A stretch of 64,000 bases of DNA, taken from the NCBI RefSeq assembly GCF_024730785.1, contig NZ_CP102830.1, positions 2,418,001-2,482,000 of the forward strand. The letters are read 5' to 3'. The position numbers were made by a program, and so were the translations under genes. The notes beneath the pieces are model-generated. The model saw only the letters and a program-made list of their open reading frames with translations, was not told the origin of the DNA and ran no database searches. This DNA is from Pseudomonas sp. LS44 (GTDB lineage Bacteria; Pseudomonadota; Gammaproteobacteria; Pseudomonadales; Pseudomonadaceae). Positions 1 through 11,250 of this stretch are shown one piece after another (the stretch's first letter is position 1; each line of letters begins with the position of its first letter).

Positions 1-98
1 ACTGCAGGTGTGCCATGGTCTTGAGCAACCGCCACGGGGAGAGTGCCGATCGCAAGGATCGCCACGGCATTAAGGGTTACGAGCCATTTCCTCAGCAT
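1..98 (-). CDS. exported protein, N-terminus only (cut by window edge)
   Basis: Reading leftwards from an ATG at 98-96, the first 32 codons encode a textbook signal peptide: a basic start (MLRKW), a hydrophobic core and a likely cleavage after VAVA before QDHG. A strong ribosome binding site (AGAGGAT) lies about 8 bases upstream of the ATG. No stop occurs before the window edge. It lies downstream of two sulfatase genes on the same strand, so it may belong to the same transcription unit. The mature protein is outside the window and its function cannot be named. Confidence 0.6.
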   Translation of the reverse strand, partial: MLRKWLVTLNAVAILAIGTLPVAVAQDHGTPA

Positions 99-176
99 GG
101 GTGCTTATCCTCTTTCGGTGGGTAGCGAGGCTCTGTGCCCAAGCGGCCTGGCATGAGCCCTAATGGTCAAGTTGAG

Positions 177-207
177 GGGCAGGTGAAAGCGTAGCTTTCA
201 CCTGCCC
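177..207. repeat. perfect 14-bp inverted repeat with 3-base loop
   Basis: Bases 177-190 (GGGCAGGTGAAAGC) and 194-207 are exact reverse complements around the loop GTA. It sits between the first sulfatase stop and the exported-protein start. There is no T-run on either side, so it resembles a REP-like or mRNA-stabilising hairpin more than a classic terminator. The remaining intergenic bases (99-305) show nothing else I recognise. Confidence 0.6.
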
Positions 208-305
208 TGTGAGCGAAGCGAGCGACAAATCACCCTGCCCGCCAAAGCCTGCACGAGCCAGGCGAGACCAAGGCCCATTGTGGGCCCTGATGATTCAGTG
301 AAGGC

Positions 306-2645
306 TCAACGGAGGTCCACCGTCAGCCGGTTCAGCCGGCCTGCGAAGGTGAACGGCGGCGTGTAGTCGGCTGACACCGCGGAACCGGAGTCGAGGCCGA
401 CGTCCTGGCCCTCGTAGAGCGAGTAGATGAACGGCACGGTGCGCTCCACCCTGCCCTCGGCGACGACCTTGCCGTTGGCCGACAGACGCAACGTGCCGCC
501 TTTGCCACGGTCCTTGGCGTTGCCGTCGTAGTCGAAGTCCATCTTCAAGGTGGTTTTGCCGGCCGGTAGCACGGACTCGCTGTCCACCCGGTAGCTGGCC
601 ATGCCCAGGAAGTTGTGCACGGCGCTCAGTCGTCCGTCCTTGAGGAAGAAGCCCCAGCCCCCGGTGGAGCCGCCTTGGGTGAAGAGCATGCCATTGGCCT
701 TCTCCGGCAACTCCACCTCCGCGGTCACCGAGAACGAGCGGTTGTGCAGTCCCGGCGCGTTGCCTTCGGGCAATGCCGCCAGCGGGCCGTTGTAGACGAA
801 CTGCTTGCGCCCGGCGGCCAGACTCGGACGGCCCATCAACTCGGCGTTGAAGCGTTTTATGCCGTCCCAGTTCAGCGGCAGGATATTGGCCTTCTGCGCC
901 TCGGCCCACCACAGCTGTTCCATCTGCTTGACCTTCTCCGGATGTTGCGCGGCGAGGTCGTTGGCCTGACTGAAGTCTTCGTCGATGTTGTACAGCTCCC
1001 AAGTGGTCTTATCCACGTCGAACTCTTCACGGTCCGAATTCCATGGCTTGGAGCCCACCGAGGAAGCGAACCAGCCGTCCTGGTAGATGCCACGGTTGCG
1101 GAACAACTCAAACACCTGGCCTCGACGACGCTCCTTGGCCTTCGCGTCATCGAAGGCATACAGCATGCTGATGCCATCCATGGGCTTCTGCGGCACGCCA
1201 TTGAGCACACTCGGCGCTTCGATGCCTGCCGCCTCGAGGATGGTCGGGGTGATGTCCGAGACATAGGCGAACTGACTGCGCAGGCCACCCTTGTCCTTGA
1301 TCTTCGCAGGCCAGGAAATGACCAGCGGGTTGCGCGTGCCACCGAAGTGCGAGGCGACCTGTTTGGTCCACTGGAACGGCGCGTTCATGGCATGCGCCCA
1401 GGCTGACGGGAAGTGGTTGAAGTGCTTCGGCCCGCCCAGTTCGTCGATGACCTTGAGATTGCTCTGCCAGGTTTCCTGCACACCGTTGAAGATCGAGAAC
1501 TCGTTGGTGCGGCCGTCCATCCCGCCTTCGGCGGAGGCGCCGTTGTCACCGACCACATAGATGATCAGGGTGTTGTCGCCATCGGGCAGCTTGCGCACCG
1601 CATCGATGATCCGGCCCATCTCGTAGTCGGCATGCGCGCTGAAGGCCGCGAACAGTTCCATCATCCGCGAGTACAGGCGCTGCTGCTCGGGCTGCAGGGA
1701 ATCCCAAGCCGGCAGATCAGCCGGACGCGGGGTCAGCTGGGTATTGGCCGGTACCACGCCGAGCTTCTTCTGGCGCTCCAGGGTCAGCTCACGGTACTTG
1801 TCCCAGCCCATGTCGAACTGGCCCTTGTACTTGTCGCGCCAGTCGGCCGGCGGCTGGTGCGGCGAGTGGGCGGCGCCGGGCGCGACATAGAGGAAGAACG
1901 GCCGCTGCGGGTCGATGGCCTTGCCCTTGTTGACCCAGGTGATGGCGTGGTCGGCCAGATCGGTGGTCAGGTGATAGTTCGGATCCTTCGAGCGAGGGAC
2001 CAGGCTATGGCCTTCGTAGAGGATCGGCTCGAACTGGCTGGTATCACCGCCGTTGAAGCCATAGAAGTAATCGAATCCCAGGCCGGTCGGCCAGCGGTCA
2101 AAGGGACCGACTTCGCTGGTCTCCCACGGCGGCGTGTTGTGGTTCTTGCCGATCTGCGCGGTGGCGTAGCCGTTCTGGCGGAGGATCTCGGCGATGGTGC
2201 CGGTACTTTTCGGCAGGATGCCGGTATAGCCGTCGTAGCCGATGCCAAGTTCGGAGATCACCCCGGTGTTGGTCTGATGGGGCGTGCGTCCGGTGAGCAG
2301 CGCGGCGCGGGTCGGCGAGCACAGCGCACTGGTGTGGAAGCGGTTGAAGCGCACGCCGTCGGCGGCCAGCCTGTCGAGGCCGGGAGAGGCAACGCCGCCA
2401 CCGAAGACGTCGAACTGGCCGAAGCCGACATCGTCGAGGAGGATCACCAGGACGTTGGGCGCGCCTTTCGGCGGCCGGTCGACCTCCGGGAATTTGGGCG
2501 GGTCGCTGTCGAGTTTGGTGCGCCCGACATACCCCGGGAAGTGGTAGTCCGGTTTCGGCAGTATCGTCTCGGCATGCGCCTGGATCGCCAGGGCGCACAG
2601 CCCCAGCAGCCAGCCAAGGGCACGCGCCTTTTTCTGAATGAACAT
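306..2645 (-). CDS. secreted arylsulfatase, 779 aa
   Basis: Type I sulfatase that hydrolyses sulfate esters. The N-terminus is a signal peptide (basic residues, hydrophobic core, IQAHA cleavage region), so the enzyme is probably periplasmic. The metal-binding pair in ILLDDVG is at residues 71-72. The formylglycine signature C-S-P-T-R is at 109-113, where Cys109 must be oxidised by a formylglycine-generating enzyme (none is in this window). The length, with an extra C-terminal beta-rich stretch after about residue 600, matches large arylsulfatases. The reading frame stays open further upstream to 3377, but that part overlaps the next gene in another frame. The ATG at 2645 directly precedes the signal peptide and is the credible start. 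It lies 146 bases downstream of a second sulfatase and is probably cotranscribed with it. The natural substrate is unknown. Confidence 0.9.
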   Translation of the reverse strand: MFIQKKARALGWLLGLCALAIQAHAETILPKPDYHFPGYVGRTKLDSDPPKFPEVDRPPKGAPNVLVILLDDVGFGQFDVFGGGVASPGLDRLAADGVRFNRFHTSALCSPTRAALLTGRTPHQTNTGVISELGIGYDGYTGILPKSTGTIAEILRQNGYATAQIGKNHNTPPWETSEVGPFDRWPTGLGFDYFYGFNGGDTSQFEPILYEGHSLVPRSKDPNYHLTTDLADHAITWVNKGKAIDPQRPFFLYVAPGAAHSPHQPPADWRDKYKGQFDMGWDKYRELTLERQKKLGVVPANTQLTPRPADLPAWDSLQPEQQRLYSRMMELFAAFSAHADYEMGRIIDAVRKLPDGDNTLIIYVVGDNGASAEGGMDGRTNEFSIFNGVQETWQSNLKVIDELGGPKHFNHFPSAWAHAMNAPFQWTKQVASHFGGTRNPLVISWPAKIKDKGGLRSQFAYVSDITPTILEAAGIEAPSVLNGVPQKPMDGISMLYAFDDAKAKERRRGQVFELFRNRGIYQDGWFASSVGSKPWNSDREEFDVDKTTWELYNIDEDFSQANDLAAQHPEKVKQMEQLWWAEAQKANILPLNWDGIKRFNAELMGRPSLAAGRKQFVYNGPLAALPEGNAPGLHNRSFSVTAEVELPEKANGMLFTQGGSTGGWGFFLKDGRLSAVHNFLGMASYRVDSESVLPAGKTTLKMDFDYDGNAKDRGKGGTLRLSANGKVVAEGRVERTVPFIYSLYEGQDVGLDSGSAVSADYTPPFTFAGRLNRLTVDLR

Positions 2646-2791
2646 ACCTGCTCCTGTTTCGGTGTGCCTGGCCTTGAGCCGCGCATCACGAGTTACTGGT
2701 CTTGTTGTTCTGGGTGCCCTGACAGTGATCTCCCCTCCCCATGCCGAGGGCACGAGCGCCGCGACGAACGCGGCGCTTGGAGGTCCGGGGT

Positions 2792-4345
2792 TCACTGTGC
2801 GGTGGACGGCTTCTGCAGGCCCGTCAGCGCCTTCTTGAGCGCCAGACTCTGGTAATTGATGTTGGCCGGATTGAGGTTCTGGCCTTCCTGGAAGGGGTAC
2901 GGTTCCAGCGTCGCCATGAACTTCCCGATTTCGGCCTGCACCGGCACGAACAGCCACATCTGGTCGGCGGCCCAACGCGCTGATAGCCCCGACTCCTTGC
3001 GCGCGGTTTCGAAGGGATCGGCCTTCAGGTTGGTGATGCTCGGCCAGTTGGTGACCGTTCGCGATGAGCGGGAGATGGAGCCCTCGAAGCTGGCGAAGGC
3101 GACTTTCCAGTCGTTCCAGCGCAGCGCATTCAGCTCGCCCCCTTGACCGAAATAGAAGTACTCCTCGCGTGGGCTGGCCTTCGCCTCGCCCTTGAAGAAC
3201 GGCAGGAAGTCGTAGCCGTCCAGGTGTACGCGCCACTGCTTGCCGTTGGCCGTGGTGCCCTTGGCCATCTCGGCGACCAGATTCGGGTTGCCGGCAGCGG
3301 CGGCCAGGGTCGGCATCCAGTCGTTGTGGGCGATCAGGTTGTTGAAACGGCTGCCCGGCTTGAGCACGGCCGGCCACTTCACCAGCAGCGGCACGCGGTG
3401 GCCGCCCTCGTTGGAAGTGCCCTTCTCGCCATTGAACGGCGAGGTGCCGCCGTCCGGCCAGCTGACCTTCTGCGCACCGTTGTCGGTGGTGTAGACGATG
3501 ATGGTGTTGTCAGCGATACCCAGGTCATCGAGCTTCTTCAGCAACTGGCCGACCTGACCGTCGTGCTCGACCATGCCGTCCGGATACAGGCCAATGCCAG
3601 TCTTGCCGTCAGACTCCTTCTTCAGGTGGGTCCAGACGTGCATGCGAGTGCTGTTGAACCAGGCGAAGAACGGCTTGTCGGCCTTGTGCGCCTTGTCGAT
3701 GAAGTTCGCGGTGGCATCGACGAACTCTTGGTCGATGGTTTCCATGCGCTTGCGGGTCAGCGGGCCGGTGTCCTCGATCTTGCCGTCGGCGTAGGAGTGG
3801 ATCACCCCGCGCGGGCCATACTTCTTGCGGAATTCCGGGTCCTTCGGATAGTAGTAGGTCTCCGGCTCTTCCTCGGCGTTCACGTGGTAGAGGTTGCCGA
3901 AGAACTCGTCGAAGCCGTGGTTGGTCGGCAGGTGCTTGTCGCGGTCGCCGAGGTGGTTCTTGCCGAACTGGCCGGTGGTGTAGCCCTGCTGCTTCATCAC
4001 GTCGCCGAGGGTCGGTGCCCAGTCCGGGATGCCATGCTGGGAGCCGGGCAGGCCGATGGTCAGCAGACCGGTGCGGAACGGATGCTCGCCGAGGATGAAG
4101 GCCGAGCGCCCCGCCGTGCAGGATTGCTCGCCGTAGGCGTGGGTGAATAGCGCGCCCTCGTTGGCGATACGGTCGATGTTCGGCGTCTCGTAGCCCATCA
4201 TGCCCTGGTTGTAGGCGCTGACGTTGAAGTAGCCGATGTCGTCGCCGAAGATCACCAGGATGTTGGGCTTGTCGGCGGCCTGCGCCAGCACTGGCATACA
4301 GATCGCCATGACCAGCCCGCCTAACCATTTGTTCAGCATTCTCAT
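2792..4345 (-). CDS. secreted arylsulfatase, 517 aa
   Basis: Second type I sulfatase. A signal peptide (MRMLNKW, hydrophobic stretch, AQAA) precedes the metal-binding FGDDIG (Asp35, Asp36). The formylglycine motif here is C-T-A-G-R at residues 76-80, the alanine variant of CxPxR that formylglycine-generating enzymes accept. The ATG at 4345 is chosen because GGAGAG lies upstream at suitable distance; the frame is also open to 4369. It shares only the family core with the downstream 779-aa sulfatase and lacks its C-terminal extension, so the two probably act on different sulfate esters. The gene starts a minus-strand unit that diverges from the hydratase/dehydrogenase gene at 4669. Confidence 0.9.
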   Translation of the reverse strand: MRMLNKWLGGLVMAICMPVLAQAADKPNILVIFGDDIGYFNVSAYNQGMMGYETPNIDRIANEGALFTHAYGEQSCTAGRSAFILGEHPFRTGLLTIGLPGSQHGIPDWAPTLGDVMKQQGYTTGQFGKNHLGDRDKHLPTNHGFDEFFGNLYHVNAEEEPETYYYPKDPEFRKKYGPRGVIHSYADGKIEDTGPLTRKRMETIDQEFVDATANFIDKAHKADKPFFAWFNSTRMHVWTHLKKESDGKTGIGLYPDGMVEHDGQVGQLLKKLDDLGIADNTIIVYTTDNGAQKVSWPDGGTSPFNGEKGTSNEGGHRVPLLVKWPAVLKPGSRFNNLIAHNDWMPTLAAAAGNPNLVAEMAKGTTANGKQWRVHLDGYDFLPFFKGEAKASPREEYFYFGQGGELNALRWNDWKVAFASFEGSISRSSRTVTNWPSITNLKADPFETARKESGLSARWAADQMWLFVPVQAEIGKFMATLEPYPFQEGQNLNPANINYQSLALKKALTGLQKPSTAQ

Positions 4346-4668
4346 CTCGTCAGCTCTCCACTCTTGCATTGACGGCGGTCGAAGTTGCCCTTCGCCCGGA
4401 TGCTACTCGCCACTTCCTGTTTCGCCCCCACTCCTTCCGGCCAGCCCACCCCATACCTTAGCCGTGCCAACCAACCCATCCGGAGCAGGCCAACCCCACC
4501 CCCCAGGATGGTCTCGGAGGTTGAGGTTTACGGTTCACTGCATGTGTCTGCCGCTCCCCTCTGCTGCCGAAGTGTGTCGCTCATGGCAACAACGTGGCCC
4601 TCACAAGCAATACGGCCAGGCCAGCGCGCGAGACCTTTCGACAACCTTCACGCGCACCAGGAACCTCC
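4346..4668. other. divergent intergenic region
   Basis: These 323 bases separate the leftward sulfatase unit from the rightward beta-oxidation genes and must carry both promoters. I see ribosome binding sites at both ends, but no convincing -35/-10 pair, palindrome or terminator. Confidence 0.5.
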
Positions 4669-6780
<2,112 letters not shown>

Positions 6781-6825
6781 TCGCCACTCACTGCACAGGA
6801 TTCATAGGCAAACGCTGCATTAGCT

Positions 6826-6930
6826 CCCCTCTCCCGTTTACGGGAGAGGGGCTGGGGGAGAGGGAAATGGGCTAGCACAGGTGCCGACCTGAACGCCCGC
6901 CCCTCTCCCTAACCCTCTCCCCAGAGGGGC
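6826..6930. repeat. REP-like CCCTCTCCC inverted repeats
   Basis: Two related hairpins lie between the hydratase and thiolase genes. 6826-6836 and 6841-6851 form a perfect 11-bp stem with loop TTTA. 6899-6906 pairs with 6923-6930. Both are built from CCCTCTCC-type units facing each other, the layout of palindromic intergenic repeats found in many copies in pseudomonads and relatives. It may attenuate or stabilise the shared transcript. Confidence 0.7.
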
Positions 6931-6967
6931 GAGGGAAAAAAGCCAACGCCCATAGACAGGACAAACC

Positions 6968-8152
6968 ATGAAAGAAGCCGTCATCCTTTCCACCGCCCGC
7001 ACGCCGATTGCCAAGGCGTTCCGTGGCGCGTTCAACAACCTCAAGTCGCCGAGCATGGCCAGCCATGCGATCCGCGCCGCGGTCGAGCGCGCCGGCATCG
7101 AAGCGGGCGAAATCGACGACCTCGTGATGGGCACCGCCATGCCCGCCGGAACCGCCGGATGCAACCTCGGCCGCCTGAGCGCGCTGGCTTCCGGGCTGCC
7201 GCTGTCGGTGAGTGGCCAGACCCTCGACCGCCAGTGCGCCTCCGGGCTGATGGCAATCGCCACCGCCGCCAAGCAGATCATGGTCGACGGCATGGCCGTG
7301 ACCATCGGCGCCGGCCAGGAGCAGATCAGCCTGGTGCAAGGCCGCCACATGGAGTGGGTCAACAGCCAGCCCGACGAGTTGGTGCTGCGCCACGCCGAAC
7401 ACGCCTACATGCCGATGCTGCAGACCGCCGAGCTGGTCGCCGCGCGCTACGGCATCAGCCGTGACGCGCAGGACGCTTACGCGCTGCAGTCGCAGATGCG
7501 CACCGCCGCCGCCCAGACCGCCGGCCTGTTCGAAGCCGAGATCGTTCCGGTCACCGCTACCAAACAGGTGGTCGATAAGGCCAGTGGCGCGGTCAGCTAC
7601 GAGCAAGTCACCCTCAGCCTCGACGAAGGCAACCGCCCGCAGACCGTGCTCGACGACCTGAGCAAACTCAAGCCGGTGATCGACGGCGGCTGTATCACCG
7701 CCGGCAACGCCAGCCAGCTTTCCGACGGCGCCAGCGCCTGCGTGCTGATGGACGCGCGCCTGGCCTCGCAGCGCAACCTCGAACCGCTCGGCCTGTATCG
7801 CGGTATCGCGGTGGCCGGCCTGGCCCCGGAAGAGATGGGCATCGGCCCGGTGCTGGCGGTGCCCAAGCTGCTCAGGCAACACGGCCTGAAGGTCAACGAC
7901 ATCGGCCTGTGGGAGCTCAACGAAGCCTTCGCCTGCCAGGTGCTGTACTGCGCCGAGAAGCTCGGCATCGACCCGGCCAAGCTGAACGTCAACGGCGGCG
8001 CCATCGCCATCGGTCACCCCTATGGCATGAGCGGCGCACGGATGGTCGGCCACGCGCTGCTGGAAGGTAAGCGGCGTGGCGTGAAGTATGTGGTGATCAC
8101 CATGTGCGTCGGCGGGGGCATGGGCGCGGCCGGCCTGTTCGAGGTGTTGTGA
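6968..8152 (+). CDS. acetyl-CoA C-acyltransferase (thiolase), 394 aa
   Basis: Degradative thiolase that cleaves 3-oxoacyl-CoA with CoA to acetyl-CoA and a shortened acyl-CoA. The nucleophilic Cys90 is in LDRQCASG, the catalytic His350 in [11 protein letters not shown], and the second Cys380 in [10 protein letters not shown], so all three active-site residues are present. The 394 residues match the family. It follows the fused hydratase/dehydrogenase, and its stop overlaps the start of a short-chain dehydrogenase remnant by one base (TGATG), showing that a third gene was once translationally coupled to it. Confidence 0.93.
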   Translation: MKEAVILSTARTPIAKAFRGAFNNLKSPSMASHAIRAAVERAGIEAGEIDDLVMGTAMPAGTAGCNLGRLSALASGLPLSVSGQTLDRQCASGLMAIATAAKQIMVDGMAVTIGAGQEQISLVQGRHMEWVNSQPDELVLRHAEHAYMPMLQTAELVAARYGISRDAQDAYALQSQMRTAAAQTAGLFEAEIVPVTATKQVVDKASGAVSYEQVTLSLDEGNRPQTVLDDLSKLKPVIDGGCITAGNASQLSDGASACVLMDARLASQRNLEPLGLYRGIAVAGLAPEEMGIGPVLAVPKLLRQHGLKVNDIGLWELNEAFACQVLYCAEKLGIDPAKLNVNGGAIAIGHPYGMSGARMVGHALLEGKRRGVKYVVITMCVGGGMGAAGLFEVL

Positions 8153-8283
8153 TGAGTGCTTTCGACGGCTTTTCCCTGAACGGCAAGGTGCTGCTGGTCA
8201 CCGGCGCATCGAGGGGCATTGGTGCGTACATGACCGTCAGCGTGCTGGTGGTCGACGGCGGCCACTTGGTGAACCCGCTGTAG
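8152..8283 (+). pseudogene. short-chain dehydrogenase remnant with in-frame internal deletion, 43 aa
   Basis: The ATG overlaps the thiolase stop. The first 20 or so residues are a normal SDR N-terminus (LNGKVLLVTGASRGIGA, the NAD-binding glycine motif). They are joined directly to a normal SDR C-terminus (VSVLVVDGGHLVNPL, the family's final 'VDGG' strand) and a stop. The roughly 200 intervening residues, including the YxxxK active site, are missing, so it cannot be an enzyme. The join keeps the frame, which suggests a single deletion in a gene that was part of the upstream operon. Confidence 0.75.
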
Positions 8284-8290
8284 GCACCGG

Positions 8291-8316
8291 CGCTCCGGGC
8301 TGCCCCCCCCGGAGCG
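8291..8316. terminator. bidirectional hairpin between convergent genes
   Basis: CGCTCCGGG (8291-8299) pairs perfectly with CCCGGAGCG (8308-8316) around a C-rich loop. It lies in the 40-base gap between the rightward SDR remnant and the leftward regulator gene. There is no long T-run, so termination is likely but not proven. Confidence 0.55.
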
Positions 8317-8323
8317 TTGGTCC

Positions 8324-11029
8324 TCAGGCGCGCTTTATGCGTTTGCGGGCGATGACGATGGCGTCATAGCGATTGGACACACCGAGCTTGCCGAAGATGT
8401 TGCGCAGGTTCCACTTGACCGTCTGCAAGCTGAGGCTGAGCGTCAGAGCGATGCGCTTGTTAGACATCGATTGCTCCAGCAATACCAGGATTTCCAGTTC
8501 GCGCTTGGTCAAAGACAGGCCGCCATCGAAATCGGTAAGCAGGGTGAGCTCGCCTTTCCCATCGATCCGCGCGTCAATCTCGCTGTCTACCGGCGCCGGG
8601 CCGGGACTCTGCTTGAGCTGATCGAGGTAGGCATCCAGGTCCGGATTATCTGGGCACTCAAGGCCATGCAGCAGCCGCGACAAGACCTTGCCCTCGTCAA
8701 AAAAAGTCCTCAACAGGCCTAGGCGATAGCCACTGAGCACGGCGTGCCAGAGCGCCTCCCCAGCCTCGATGTCGCGACCCAATTGATCCAACGCCAGGCA
8801 ACGCAGCAGGTCCAGGCGTACCCGCCAGACACCGCGCTGATACTCGCTGACCAAGGCATCCAGCTCGACCAGCACCCGCAAGGCCATCTCTGGCTGGCGC
8901 CTGGACAAGGCGACTCGGGCCAGGGAAAGCGTTGCCAGCACCTTGATTTCCACACTCCGTGGACACGGTTCCAGATGCTGCTTTTGCAGGTCGTCGAGCA
9001 CCATCTGCAGGCTTTCACCGTGGCGCCAGTCGCCGTCGGCGAGCACCATGCGCACCTGCTCGGCCAGCATGTTCGCCACCCCCCGGTCAGAACCGAGCCG
9101 GCGGAAGTGCTGTTCGCGCTGCCGAAGGAACTCCAACGCGCTGCGCGATGACTCCTGCAGGTACTGAAGCCGCGCGAAGCACAACACCGCGTTGATCATC
9201 AGTTCGGGAACGGCGATATGCAGGATGTCCAGGCGGTTGGAAAGTGCCTCGCGGGCGTCGTCGATTCGATCGAGCTCGTAGAAGGCGGTCGCCATCAGGG
9301 CCGCGCAGTTGCAGGCGCTGACCGAGCGACGCCCATGGACGGTCTCTGCCTCCGCCAGCAGGTCGCTGCCGATTCGCACGGCCTCCAGCATATTGCCCTC
9401 GAACAGTGCGACGTGAGCCATCGAGTTGACTGCGATCAGCGCCATCTCGTGCGTGTTACCACGTAGCCCACGCGCCTGCGGTGAATTGAAGTAGCGGCGC
9501 GCGTCGTGATGGCGACCTACAGTGCCGAGACAACCTATATAGAGACTGGCAAACACCTGCGCGAGGAACGGGCTATCCAGCGGCTGTTCCGCCAGAGGCT
9601 CAAGGAGTTGCAGGCATTGGCCTACATCATCGCGCTGGTTGGCAATCGCCGCCTTAAGCACGGCCAGTTCCATGCGCCTGTCCGGCACCACTCCGGCCTG
9701 TTGCCAGACTGCGATCCACTGCTCAGCCTTGTCGGTACGCAGGGTCAGCACACTGCTCCAGATGCCGATCAGGAAGAGTTCCGGATGCTGGGCCAGCGTT
9801 TCAAGCGGCACCCGGTCGAGCCAGCACATGAACTCACTCAGATGACTGATGCTTTTAAGCGGCGGCCTGATCCGCTCCAGCAGGCCGATCAGGTAGTCCA
9901 CGTCTTCCGTCAACAGCGCATGGCGCGCCGCTTCCGCCACCAGTCCGGCCTCCTCGAACCAGCGGGTCGCCCGCAAATGCAAGGAGCGTATGTCGTACCC
10001 AGAAGCCAATAGCTGCTCGGCGAGAAACTCCGAAAACATAGGGTGCAAGCGGAACCACTGCAGGTCACCCGGTCCGTCCACCGGCTGCAGGAACAGATTG
10101 CGCGCCTCGATAGCCTGAATAAGTGCCTGGGCGTCATCCACCCCGGTGATGTGCGCGGCCACGGTCGAGTTGAAACGACGCAGCATGGATATCTTCTGCA
10201 GGAAGTCCAGTAGCGGCGGCGGCAGGTCCGCCAGGACATCCTCCGCGAGATAGGCCCCCAGCGCCTGGCGGGTCGGCTGCAATGCAGCTGCACTGAGCTT
10301 GCGGCGCGGATTGGCCTTCAGGGCAATCGCCAGCAGCTGTAGACCTATGGGCCAGCCGTCGGTCTTGTCATGCAATGCGCGTGCGACATCCACTTCAATG
10401 CCTTGATCGAGGTGGCTGCGCAGATAGGCGAAGGCTTCACGGAAGCTGAACAATAGCTCCTCGCCATCGATCTCGCAGAACTCTCCCATTGCTCGCCAGC
10501 GCCCGAGCAGCAACATCGGCACTGTCCGGCTGGCGAGGACAATGTGCAGGTTCTGCGGAGCTCGTTCGATGAGCCCCTGTATCAACCGGTCGATACGCGG
10601 ATCGGTGGCATGCTGGAAGTCATCGATGATCAGATACAGGTCGCTCTTGACCCTGGCCACGCTGTTGACCAGTAGCGAGAGAAACGGTTTCAGCGCGTCA
10701 TCCGAGACGATTTCGCCAGGCACCAGCGTCCCTTCCAACGCCATACCGGCTTGTTGCAGTGCACCCACCAGGTTGGTGCAAAACGGCTCCAACTGGCCTT
10801 CGTCAGTCGATAGCGACAACCAGGCCACCGTCGCACCGCCCTGGATCAGCGACTGCCGCCATTGCGCCACCAGCGTGGTCTTGCCGAACCCCGCACCTCC
10901 GGTCACCAGGAACAGACGGCTATTGCGCGCTTCGCTCAGCCGCACGAGCAGTTGCTCGCGCAAGATACTGTGGCTGCCAATCCTCGGCGGTGTGAACTGG
11001 CTGTTAAACAACAGAGGTGATTGGCTCAT
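8324..11029 (-). CDS. MalT-like ATP-dependent LuxR-family regulator, 901 aa
   Basis: Large signal-transducing activator of the STAND/MalT class. A P-loop GGAGFGKTT is at residues 44-52 and an acidic Walker B (YLIIDDFQ) at about 130. A long helical sensor region follows. The C-terminal 65 residues form a LuxR helix-turn-helix (LTKRELEILVLL ... SLQTVKWNLRNIFGKLGVSNRYDAI). Such proteins usually bind an inducer, hydrolyse ATP, oligomerise and activate catabolic promoters. It diverges from the acyl-CoA-dehydrogenase-like gene at 11251. It is the first of three such regulators around this catabolic locus. The inducer cannot be inferred. Confidence 0.88.
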   Translation of the reverse strand: MSQSPLLFNSQFTPPRIGSHSILREQLLVRLSEARNSRLFLVTGGAGFGKTTLVAQWRQSLIQGGATVAWLSLSTDEGQLEPFCTNLVGALQQAGMALEGTLVPGEIVSDDALKPFLSLLVNSVARVKSDLYLIIDDFQHATDPRIDRLIQGLIERAPQNLHIVLASRTVPMLLLGRWRAMGEFCEIDGEELLFSFREAFAYLRSHLDQGIEVDVARALHDKTDGWPIGLQLLAIALKANPRRKLSAAALQPTRQALGAYLAEDVLADLPPPLLDFLQKISMLRRFNSTVAAHITGVDDAQALIQAIEARNLFLQPVDGPGDLQWFRLHPMFSEFLAEQLLASGYDIRSLHLRATRWFEEAGLVAEAARHALLTEDVDYLIGLLERIRPPLKSISHLSEFMCWLDRVPLETLAQHPELFLIGIWSSVLTLRTDKAEQWIAVWQQAGVVPDRRMELAVLKAAIANQRDDVGQCLQLLEPLAEQPLDSPFLAQVFASLYIGCLGTVGRHHDARRYFNSPQARGLRGNTHEMALIAVNSMAHVALFEGNMLEAVRIGSDLLAEAETVHGRRSVSACNCAALMATAFYELDRIDDAREALSNRLDILHIAVPELMINAVLCFARLQYLQESSRSALEFLRQREQHFRRLGSDRGVANMLAEQVRMVLADGDWRHGESLQMVLDDLQKQHLEPCPRSVEIKVLATLSLARVALSRRQPEMALRVLVELDALVSEYQRGVWRVRLDLLRCLALDQLGRDIEAGEALWHAVLSGYRLGLLRTFFDEGKVLSRLLHGLECPDNPDLDAYLDQLKQSPGPAPVDSEIDARIDGKGELTLLTDFDGGLSLTKRELEILVLLEQSMSNKRIALTLSLSLQTVKWNLRNIFGKLGVSNRYDAIVIARKRIKRA

Positions 11030-11250
11030 CTGAACTCCTTATTCCGCAACGGCCGGTCCCGCCTGCGTGCGGCCTGGAGGGAACTCGCTGTACTTTGACT
11101 AAGGTGCATCGTAGCCGTCGCGCCCTGCCGTCGTTGGCGCGACCGCGATAAAGGTACCCGCGGTAGGGAGTCTCCCCATCCACAGGAGGGGTGGGCCTGC
11201 CAGGTGGATGCATTAGTCTGGCTGCACTTCCCCTCCAGGACTGTTTCAGG

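Noticed and set aside
1413..2855. Long plus-strand ORF (480 aa) opposite the sulfatase
   Set aside because: It is antisense to a well-supported sulfatase with all motifs and has the composition of a high-GC shadow frame.
2646..3377. Upstream in-frame extension of the 779-aa sulfatase
   Set aside because: It overlaps the second sulfatase in another frame, and the signal peptide begins at 2645.
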